The notes below the pieces were generated by a model. The model ran no database searches. It saw only the letters and a list, made by a program, of their open reading frames with translations, and had not been told where the DNA came from. A program made the translations under genes and the position numbers. A stretch of 27,772 nt of DNA, taken from a virus. The stretch lies in the IMG/VR virus record IMGVR_UViG_3300000116_000159, positions 1 to 27,772 of that record; one strand, 5' to 3'. Below are positions 4,477 through 15,400 of the stretch, one piece after another (the first letter of the stretch is position 1; every line of letters starts with the position of its first letter).

Positions 4477-6444
4477 ATGCCTTTCACTAAGTTTTCTAAT
4501 TTAGACTTTGATCAAATCAGAGAATCTATCAAAGATTATCTCCGTGCTAACTCTACGTTCACGGATTTTGATTTTGAAGGTTCAAACTTCTCAGTCTTAA
4601 TTGATACGTTAGCATATAATACTTACATTACAGCATTCAACTCGAATATGGTTGTGAATGAATCCTTCTTGGATTCGGCAACTCTTCGTGAAAATGTTGT
4701 TTCACTGGCAAGGAACATTGGATATGTTCCACGCTCCAGAACCGCCGCTAAGGCATCTGTTTCTTTCAACGTACAAACTAGTACAACAAGTCCTACACTA
4801 ACCTTACAGGCGGGTTTAGTGTGCGTAGGAAGTGTAAATGACACTTCTTATGTATTTTCAATCCCAGAAAATATAACAACAACAGTGAATGATGGTGTTG
4901 CTACTTTTGGAACAGCGACCGATCCTCTTAGTGTCTATCAAGGAACATTTTTAAGTAAGCAATTTGTTGTTGATGGATCACTAGATCAAAGATTTTTACT
5001 TGACAACTCTTTCATTGATAGTTCAACTATTGTTGTTTATGTAAAGGGTATATCTGATACTGGTTTGGGTAGAGAATATTCTAAAATTGACAATATTTTA
5101 AACGTAAAATCAACTTCTGAAACTTACTTGATTCAAGAAGTTCAAGATGAAAAGTATGAACTCCTCTTTGGTGATGGTATATTTGGTAAGAAACTAGAGG
5201 ATGGTACTATCATCACTGTAACGTATATTGTTACTGACGGAAAAGAAGGTAATGGACCTTCCACATTCTCATTCTCTGGTAGTTTGAGAGGTTCATCGGA
5301 TGAGATTGTTGTACCTACAACTACTCCAACTATAACAACCATCTCTGCGGCATCTAACGGCGGCGACATCGAGAGTATCGACTCTGTTAAGTACTTTGCC
5401 CCTAGACTGTATTCAGCGCAGTACAGAGCGGTTACAGGAAGGGACTACGAAACTATTATCCAATCAATCTATCCAAACACCGAGAGTGTATCTGTAGTTG
5501 GTGGTGAGGAGTTAGATCCGCCACAGTTTGGAACAGTATTCATTACAATTAAACCAAAGAATGGTGAATTTGTATCTGACTTTGACAAGCAACAAATTCT
5601 TTCAAAACTAAAGAATTACTCTTTAACGGGAATTAATCAAAAGATACTTGAACTCAAGTTACTTTACATTGAGATGGATTCTTTTGTCTACTATAACTCG
5701 GCAAAAGTTACCAACGTTGCTGATCTCAAGACTAATATTGTTAATGGATTAGGGGCATACGCTGATTCTAAGGATATTAATAAGTTTGGTGGCAGATTTA
5801 AATATAGTAAGGTTCTCAGTGTGATTGATAATATTGATTCTGCTATAACATCAAACATTACTAAGATCAAGATCAGAAGAAACCTGAAAGCATTAACAAA
5901 TCAGCTGGCACAGTATGAACTATGTTATGGAAATAAGTTTCATGTAAATCCTACTGGTGCTAATATTAAATCTACCGGATTTACTATTTCGGGCGAATCT
6001 TCTACTGTATACTTTACAGATACACCCAATATTGTTCAGGGAGATACTGACGTAAGAAATCGTCTTACTGCTGCTGGTGTATTCACAAGTAGACCAACAA
6101 GTATTTCAGCAAAAACTGGTGTTCTTTCCATCATTAAAATTGATTCTGGTGGACAAAGATCTGTTGTTGCTAGAGACGTTGGTACTGTAGATTATGAAAA
6201 AGGTGAAATCATTATCGGAACAATCAATATAACATCAACAGTTAAACCAAATAATATCATCGAAATTCAGGCATTCCCAGAATCAAATGATGTCATTGCA
6301 CTTAAAGATTTGTATTTGAATTTTGACATCTCGAATAGTTCAATAAATATGGTTAAAGATACTATTACTTCTGGTGAACAGATATCTGGAGTTGGATTTA
6401 AGGTTACCTCAAGCTATACAAACGGAGAACTAACAAGGGGATAA
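4477..6444 (+). CDS. 6: gp6-like baseplate wedge protein
   Basis: 655 aa, close to T4 gp6 (660 aa). gp6 dimers link neighbouring wedges and form the ring around the baseplate hub. The N-terminus (FSNLDFDQIRESIKDYLRAN, then FTDFDFEGSNFSVLIDTLAY and LRENVVSLARNIGYVPRSRT) is the classic gp6/baseplate-J-like opening. The central block RLYSAQYRAVTGRDYETIIQ with IYPNTESVSVVGGEEL is the conserved core of the same superfamily. Residues after about 490 are more variable and beta-rich. It lies between gp25 (1-base gap) and the giant gene (1-base gap). Full length, no frameshift. Confidence 0.95.
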   Translation: MPFTKFSNLDFDQIRESIKDYLRANSTFTDFDFEGSNFSVLIDTLAYNTYITAFNSNMVVNESFLDSATLRENVVSLARNIGYVPRSRTAAKASVSFNVQTSTTSPTLTLQAGLVCVGSVNDTSYVFSIPENITTTVNDGVATFGTATDPLSVYQGTFLSKQFVVDGSLDQRFLLDNSFIDSSTIVVYVKGISDTGLGREYSKIDNILNVKSTSETYLIQEVQDEKYELLFGDGIFGKKLEDGTIITVTYIVTDGKEGNGPSTFSFSGSLRGSSDEIVVPTTTPTITTISAASNGGDIESIDSVKYFAPRLYSAQYRAVTGRDYETIIQSIYPNTESVSVVGGEELDPPQFGTVFITIKPKNGEFVSDFDKQQILSKLKNYSLTGINQKILELKLLYIEMDSFVYYNSAKVTNVADLKTNIVNGLGAYADSKDINKFGGRFKYSKVLSVIDNIDSAITSNITKIKIRRNLKALTNQLAQYELCYGNKFHVNPTGANIKSTGFTISGESSTVYFTDTPNIVQGDTDVRNRLTAAGVFTSRPTSISAKTGVLSIIKIDSGGQRSVVARDVGTVDYEKGEIIIGTINITSTVKPNNIIEIQAFPESNDVIALKDLYLNFDISNSSINMVKDTITSGEQISGVGFKVTSSYTNGELTRG

Positions 6445-6445
6445 T

Positions 6446-9400
6446 ATGATCACAACGGGTTTTGAAACGAGAGTTAAAGTTCAGCAGATTATTGAAAATC
6501 AATTACCTGAGTTTATATTATCAGAAAGTCCAAAGACTGTTGATTTCTTAAAGCAATACTATGTTTCTCAAGAATATCAGGGTGCACCTGTAGATATTGC
6601 TGAGAATCTAGACCAATATTTAAAAGTTGATAATCTAACACCAGAGGTTGTTGTTGGGTTTACGTCTCTAGAGTCGTCAATATCTTCTACAGATGAGACT
6701 ATTCAGGTTTCATCAACGAAAGGATTTCCTCCAGAGTATGGTCTTTTAAAGATTGATGATGAGATTATCACTTACACCGGATTAACAACCAACACATTTA
6801 CTGGTTGTGTTCGGGGTTTTAGTGGAATCACCACTTATAGATCCGAAAATAATCCCCAAGAACTAACCTTTTCGTCTTCTGTTAGTTCTTCTCATGATTC
6901 TGATAGTAGGGTTGAGAACCTAAGTTCCCTATTTTTAAAAGAATTTTATAATAAGTTAAAATACTCTCTTACTCCTGGATTGGAGAATGTTGATTTTGTT
7001 TCTAATTTAAACGTTGGAAACTTTATAAAGGAAGCAAGGACGTTTTATGAAGCAAAGGGAACGGAAGAATCTTTTAGAATATTATTTAATGTTCTATTTG
7101 GAGTTACTCCAAAAGTAATAGATTTGGAGCAGTTTTTGATCAAACCATCTTCTGCAGAATTTTTAAGAAGAGAAGTTATAGTAATTGAACAAATTTCTGG
7201 CGATCCAAATAAGTTAATTGGTCAAACAATAATAAGTTCAAAGGATCCAAATACTAATGCTTCTGTTTCTGAAGTTGAAATTTTTACAAGGAGTCAAAAA
7301 GTAGGGTATGCCCAAACATATTATAAGGTTGGTTTATTTGTTGGGTATAATGATAATGATTTAATTAATGGATCTTTTGGTATCACACCAAATACCAAAG
7401 TACTATCTACTGTTAACTCTGGAGCGTCTGTAATAACAGTAGATTCAACAGTTGGTTTTGCTCAGACAGGAACACTAATTTCTTCTGGAAATGTAATTAC
7501 ATATTCAGATAAGAGTGTAAATCAATTCTTAGGATGTAACGGAGTCGATACAGATATTCCAACGGCAAGTAATATCAGATCTGATGATACTTACTATGGT
7601 TATGAAGATGGTGATCTAACCAAAAAAGTAGAATTTAGAATTACTGGTTCATTATCATCTTTTAATACAAAGAGTGACGTTACATCAACTATTGAGGGAG
7701 AAAAAGTATATGTTAAGAATGTTGGTGAAAAAATATTAAATCCAGACGATAATAAAACATTCAAACAAGAATTTTTTAATTCCTGGATATACAATACAAG
7801 TTGTAGATTTAATGTGGATTCTATTTCTGGATCGACATTTACGTTAAAAACAGATATTGACAAATCTTCTTTGAGAGTTAATGATTCTATTGATATCTTG
7901 ACTTCAAATTCCAATAATGTTGTTGTTTCTGGGGCTACTGTTTCCAGTATCAATGAAGGTCTTGGACAAGTTATTTTGGATAATCTTGGTGGATTTTCAC
8001 CAACATCTGGAATTGAATACGATCTAAGAAGAAATATTAAAACAGCTTCTAGTTCTGGACTCTCTATTGATGTTGGCAATAATACTGCTTTCTCTGATGT
8101 TCAGAACACATATAATGATGGAAATGAATATTTTTACGTTGCTTCAAATTCTTTACCATCATATGAGGTTACTGAGAATTTAATTTCTAAGCAAATTGAT
8201 TCTGCTGTGGCAGGATCAACAATTCAGGGATATAATGATACAACACAGAAATACTCAATTATTTCTTTTTCATCTTCTGTTGATTTTCTCACAGGTGATA
8301 GTGTTTATTATCAACCAGAATCTGCACCATTATTTGGATTAACTGAAGGGATATATTATGTTAAGGTTATAGGATCTGGAAATCAAATTAGACTTTATTC
8401 TTCTAGATCTTTTATCCATAGTGATGATTACTTGGAGTTTAACTTACCAACTCAATCATCAGGATACCATAGGTTTATTCTTTCTTCGGAGAGAAATCTA
8501 TCGATAACACCACAAAAGATATTGAGAAAGTTTCCAGCATCTTCAAATATTAATGATTCTGGAAAAGATAAGACGGAAGTTGGATCTGTTGGTATGTTGA
8601 TAAACGGTGTTGAAATTATCAACTACAAGTCTGATGATAAAGTTTATTATGGTCCACTAGAAAGAGTGTCTATAGTTAATTCTGGATCAAACTATGATGT
8701 AGTAAATCCACCAATTATAGAAATTTCTAGACCATCTGTTGGTACAACAGCACTTGTTCAGCCTGTTGTATCTGGATCCGTCAAGTCAGTTTTAGTTGAT
8801 CCATCAGAATTTGACATTTCTAACGTTATTTCTGTTTCTATTACTGGTGGAAACGGTAATGGAGTAATATTAGAACCAGTTTTGAGAACGAGATATAGAG
8901 ATGTATCTTTTAGTGGTGTTGACATTTCTTCCGGTGGTGGAGTAGATTTTTCAGCAGAAACAATTACTTTCTTATCAAACCATAATTTTGTAGATGGGCA
9001 AAAAATTGTTTATGATAAAAACGGAAATAGTGAACTTGGTATTGGAAGTTATGGTGGTTCAAATACTGATCAAGGAAGAACTTTAAAGAATGGATCAGTA
9101 TATTTTACTAAAGTTGTAAACAATAAGACTATTAGGTTATTTGAAAGTGATAAGGATTACTATGCTGGGATAAACACCGTTGGTTTTACAACAATATCCA
9201 ATCAGGGTATCCATAAATTTAGAGTATTTGATGGAAAGAAAAATATTTCACAAATAAAAGTTATTAACTCTGGTAGTGGATACACCAATAGAGTTTTGAG
9301 GGTAAAACCTGTTGGAATATCTACAACAGAAAACCTAGTAATTTTCCAAAATCACAACTTTAAAGATGGTGAACTAGTTAAGTATGAATCAACTGGATCT

Positions 9401-12400
9401 GTAATATCTGGACTATCAACCTCTAATCAATACTACATTCTTTCCAATGATAGTAATAGTTTTAGACTTGCTAATGCTGGTGTTGCTGGAACAATAAAAT
9501 CAAATTATATTAGAAAGAATTATGTTGAATTTGAATCTGTAGGATCGGGATACCACACTTTCTCATATCCAGATATCAATATAAATGTTAACGTTTCTTA
9601 TGGTAGCAGTATAACAGGTATTATTACTGCTACTCCAATCATTAGGGGTGAGATTATTGATGCTTATTTGTATGAATCTGGAACTGGATACGGTTCAACT
9701 ACCTTAAACCTACATAAAAAACCACTTATCTCAATTAAGACTGGTAAGAATGCACAATTAAAACCTATTATTATATCTGGAAAGATTGAAAAAGTTTCCA
9801 TTCTATCTCAAGGAATTGAATATAATGCTGCTCCAGACTTAGTTGTAGTTGGTGATGGAACAGGTGCTGTACTTAGAGCGATTGTTTCTAATGGATCTAT
9901 AACTGATGTTATTGTTATAACCCCTGGTTCTGGATATACTGAAGAAAAAACAACAATTACGGTTAAACCGCCAGGTTCAAATGGAATGCTTGATGTTGAT
10001 GTAAGATCATTAACGCTGAATAATCGATATAGATTTGGAGATGAAATTCTATATTCCTCTGGTAATGGTCTTCAGTATGGAATTGTTGGGTATTCTACAG
10101 CAATAGGAAATAAGTTTACTGTAGATGAGGGTAATCAACATTCTCCCATTGTTGGGTGGGCATATGATGGCAATCCAATTTATGGTCCATATGGATATTC
10201 TGACCCAGATGATGAGAATTCACCACTAAAGTTGGTTGAAACTGGATACACTTTAGATATATCCAATATAACCAACAGACCAAGTTTTGATTCTGGATTT
10301 TTTGTTGAGGATTACTCCTTTGATTCGACTGGAGATCTCGATGTTCATAATGGAAGATATTGTAAAACTCCAGAGTTTCCACAAGGAACTTATGCTTATT
10401 TCTGTGGTATTAAGACAGACTCTCTATCAAATAATTTGGTTGCCGAGTTCCCATATTTTATTGGTGATACTTTTAACTCTAAGTTTTACATAGAAAACAA
10501 AAAACTAGATCAAACATTTGATTTTAATAACTCAAATCTAATCAGAAACACATTCCCATATAAAGTTTCTGAAAAATATGCTGATAATGACTTTATTTCA
10601 GAATCTTATGAAATTACAAATCAAACAACAAAAATTGATTCTGTTACTACCGGATCTGTAGAATCATTTACTATTGTTTCTTCTGGAGAAGACTATAAAA
10701 TTGGAGATGTTGCCAATTTTAACAATGATGGAACAAATGGTGGCGGTGTAACTGCTTCGATTTCAAGGTTGACTGGTAAAGAAATCGTTGATCTTTCAAC
10801 ATCGATTGAAACTTATGAAGATGCTGTAATTACTTGGAAGAATCAGAATCAGGTTGAAGTTTATGTAGATCCATATCATTCTCTTCTTGATGGTGATTAT
10901 GTCACTATTTCTGGTCTTTCTACTTTTGTACAGGGCATATCAAAAACACATAAAATTGGAGTATCGACAGATCATTCATCCCTAAACAAACAAGTTCCAG
11001 CGAACGCAACTGCTGGTGTTGTAACTGACATTTATCTTTCTAGAAATTTAAAATTAGTATCTGTAGGATCATCTATTGGAATTGGTACAGAAGTTCTTTC
11101 AGTGTTAAATGTCTTTGATACTGAGAAAGTTCTCAGAGTTAAGAGAGGTATTGTTGGATCTGCCCATACAGCATCGACGCAAGTTTCTTTAGAACCAAGC
11201 ACATTCACTTTACCAACATCTTCACAATATTTTAACTCTAAAGTCAACGATAAGGTTTATTTTAATCCAAGAAGTTCTGTTGGTGTTGGAACAACATCAG
11301 GAATTGGTGTTGCCGTAGATTTCCCTCTGGGTGAAGTAACAAATACAATTTCAATACCAACTCAAAGCATATATTTACCAAACCACCCATTCAAAACAAA
11401 TCAGCAAGTAACTTTATATAAGAAGAGTTCTTCTAGTGCAATCTCTGTTGGAACAACCTCTGGAGATATACCATTCAATCTACCAATAAGTGGCGATTCA
11501 CAGACCGTTTACGTTATCAATAAATCGAAAGACTTTATTGGTTTAACAACATCTGTTGGTTTAACCACAAATACTGATGGATTATTCTTCTTTAATAACG
11601 GAAGTGATGATTATGAGTATTATTTGGAAAGTGCATATACTCAAGTAACTGGAAAAGTAGAAAGGATTAAGACTACAGTATCTGTTTCTACAGATCACCA
11701 ATTAAGAAATGGTGATAAAGTCGTATTTGATATAACACCAAATTTAACCGTTGGAATTGGAACATCAACGGAAGTAAGAGTTAAATATAATTCTTCAATT
11801 GAAAAGATTGTAATTGATCCTGTTGGTTTTGGATCAGAATCTATAATCACTTCCTCAAATAAAATTAATATTGAGAATCATGGATACAAAACTGGTGATA
11901 AAATTTTCTATGACTCTTCAGACTTAATTGCTTCTGGATTAGAAACAGGAAGTTACTATGTTTATAGAATTGATGATAATAATTTTAATCTGTGCGAAAC
12001 TAAGTATGATGTTTCTTTAAATCCACCAACTATAGTAAGTATAGCTGGAACTGGAGGTTTTGGGCAAGAATTTAGTCTTATTAATCCAAGAATTGAGACT
12101 TATATTGGCAACAATCTTAAATTTGATTTAAGTGACTCTTCTTTACAAGGATATGAGTTTAAGATTTATACAAATTCAACTTTTGGAAATGAGTTTGTCT
12201 CTGTAGGAAACACCACACCATTTACAGTTATTGGTGTTGGAACGGTAGGAGTTTCAACTAATGCCTCATTGACTCTAAACTATGATTCAAATATTCCATC
12301 AAAATTATTCTATAATGTAGAAAAATCTGGATTTATTAGTACCTCAGATACTAGTGTATCTGATTATTCAATGATATCAATTATCGAAAGTAAGTACAAT

Positions 12401-15400
12401 AACAAGGAATATCAAGTTATTGGCACTGGATCAACAACTTTTGACGTTGCTCTTACTGGTAAACCAGAAAGATTAAGTTACTCTCCAAATAATTGCAGTA
12501 AGATTGAGTATACTACAACATCATTAAACGAGAAAGGTGGAGTTGCCAAATTAAGCATTCTTTCTGGTGGATTCAATTATAAGAAAACTCCTTCGTTTAT
12601 AGATATCACTTCAATTGAAGGAAAGAATGCTTCCATTATAGCAATCTCACAATCCATTGGTAGGATTAAAAATACTACTATTTTAGATCAGGGATTCGAT
12701 TATTCATGCGACAGAACTCTCAGACCAGAAGCATATATTTCTCCAAAAATTAATTTAAAAAATTCCAGTGAAATTGCAAATATTTCTGTTATTGATGGTG
12801 GAAGAAATTATTCTTCTCTACCAGAATTAGTAGTTGTTAATTCTGTAACTAGAGAAAAGAATGATAGTGGTATTTTATCTCCAGTGTTAGCATCAAATTC
12901 AATTGCATCTGTAGATATTACTAGAAGTCCAAAAGGTTTACCGTTTGGAAATGTTGAAATCTTTACTATAAACAATACAAATGGTATTGGAATTAACACT
13001 ATGGAAACTTCCACATCTGGAATTGTTACTTGCTATATGAATACACCAACTTTTGGTTATACACAATCTCCTTTTACTGTTGGTGACAAGATATTTGTTG
13101 AGGGAATTGAAAATGTAGATTCCAATGGGACGGGATTTAACTCTGATGACAATGGATATCAGTTTTTCATTGTATCAAGTTTCCAAAACACTAATCCAGC
13201 AGTTTTAGAATTTGATATTTCTGGTATTACAACTAATCCAGGAATAGCAAAAACAAACCAAAGTTCTTATGCCAATATTATAAATCATAATGATTATCCT
13301 AAGTTTGAAGTAACAACAGCGTATTCGGATTTCTTAATTGGCGAAAAGTTATCTACAGATAACAGAGATGGATTTATTCTCAGAGACTTATCAGTAACAG
13401 AATATGGAAAAGGATATGTAAAGGTTTATGGATCTTATAACTTAAGTGTTGGTGAGATTCTGAAAGGGGAAAATTCTGGGACTCTAGCTACTGTTGAGAC
13501 CATAACAAATAATGAAGGTATATTTGATGTTCGTTACTCATCAGAAAAAAATTATGAGTGGGCAAATAGTGTTGGAAAACTTGGTGTTGATTATCAAGTT
13601 ATTCCAGATAATGATTATTACCAAAATTTATCATATACTGTTAAGAGTCCAGTAGCATATGAGGATTTAATCAATCCTGTCAATAGACTACTTCATACAT
13701 CTGGATTGAAAAACTTTGCCGATACTGAAATTGAGGAATCTGTTAATGTTGGGACATCTCTAACAAGTACTTCAGAATCCATCGTTGTTAGAGATATTTT
13801 AGAAGAAAAGAGAGTTGATACTATCAACTTCTATGACAATGTTGTTGATATTGACACTATCACCAATGGAAATGGTCAAATCAAATCTAAGTTTCTCAAG
13901 TTAAAGAGTAAATCATTAGCAGATTACATCAGATGTAGTACAAATAGAGTTTTAAAAATTGATGACTTCAGTACTCAATTCAAAAATAGAAACAATACGA
14001 CAGAAGAATACGTTGACATTGTCTCTTATGATAATAGTTACTCTGAGTTTTTAATACAAGCAGTAGATCCAAATGGAACTGATAGACAAATAACAGAACT
14101 AATTGTTTTAAATAATGGTTTGAACTCAATAACCCTGGAGAAATCTTCTTTATACAATACTGAAAATGAAATTGCTGATATTCAATCCATCATTGATGAA
14201 TTTGGAAATTTATATCTCAGATTTTCTCCAGAGGATACTGAAAATACTGATTATAATATCAAGGTACTTAACTCAAGTTTCAATTCTGTTCTGAGTGGAA
14301 TTAGTACACAATCTATTGGATTTATTGATATTATTGGTGCCAATAAATTGGTTGGAGTTGGTTCAACTGGAACTGTAGTCGGATTCTCTACTCTTACAAC
14401 ATCTTCGGTATATGGTAAGTTCCAAGTTTATGATCGGATTTCAGATCAGATTAACTTTGTAGAACTAGAAATTGACCATGATGGAGAAAATACTTATATT
14501 TCAGAATTCTATAGTGACAGTAGTCTCGGAAGTGTTGGTGGTCTAATCGGATCATTTGGTATTTCTATTGATAGTGGTGTGCTAACACTCGACTTTACAA
14601 ATAATTCCACTAACGAAATCTTAGTAAGAGGTAAATTAGTTGGATTTGGATCAACATCTGTTGGTGTTGGAACATATAGATTCAAAACTTCGGCACAAAC
14701 AGATGGATCTGAGAGAAGCATAAAACTGGAATCTAATGTATCTTCTAGTTCAACGGTATTCTCTGCCGATAAGAGTCTTATTTCTTCAGTTAAATCCTTA
14801 GTCAGAGTTTCATATGGTGATACTACTTCTATTCATCAAGTGTTGATGACACATGATGGAACAGATGTTTACACTATGCAATACCCATTCATCTCAGTCG
14901 GAAGCACTAGTGGTATTGGAACATTTTCTGGTGAGTACAATGGAACCGATTTAGTTCTTAGTTTTTATCCAGATCCAAATATTGTTGGATCTTATGAAAT
15001 TCAAAGTTTGAATAAATTTTTCTATGAAGATAGTGATACTATTAATACGCCACCAGATCTAACCTACGGTCCCGTAACAGAAGCAGTCAATCTTGCGTTC
15101 TACAATTCTAAAAACGGATCTAGAGCAAATAAACTTGACTTTAATTTAAATTATGAAGAAACTCCAATCTTCGCCAAAACTTTTGATCCATCAGATTCAA
15201 CCATTCTTGATGCTGAGACTGGAATATTTACAATCAACAATCACTTCTTCAGCACTGGTGAAAGATTAAATTATACACCAAACAGTAGTGTAATTGGATT
15301 AGCATTCACTAGTGTTGGTATTGGATCAACAGCAACAGAAATATCTGGGGGTGTTGGTATTGGAACAACAGATGTTTTACCATCAACTGTTTATGCTATT

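Noticed and set aside
7600-8079. 159-aa minus-strand open frame inside the giant gene
   Set aside because: It is a shadow of the coding strand, with no start signals and a Ser/Leu/Pro/Val composition expected from the complement.
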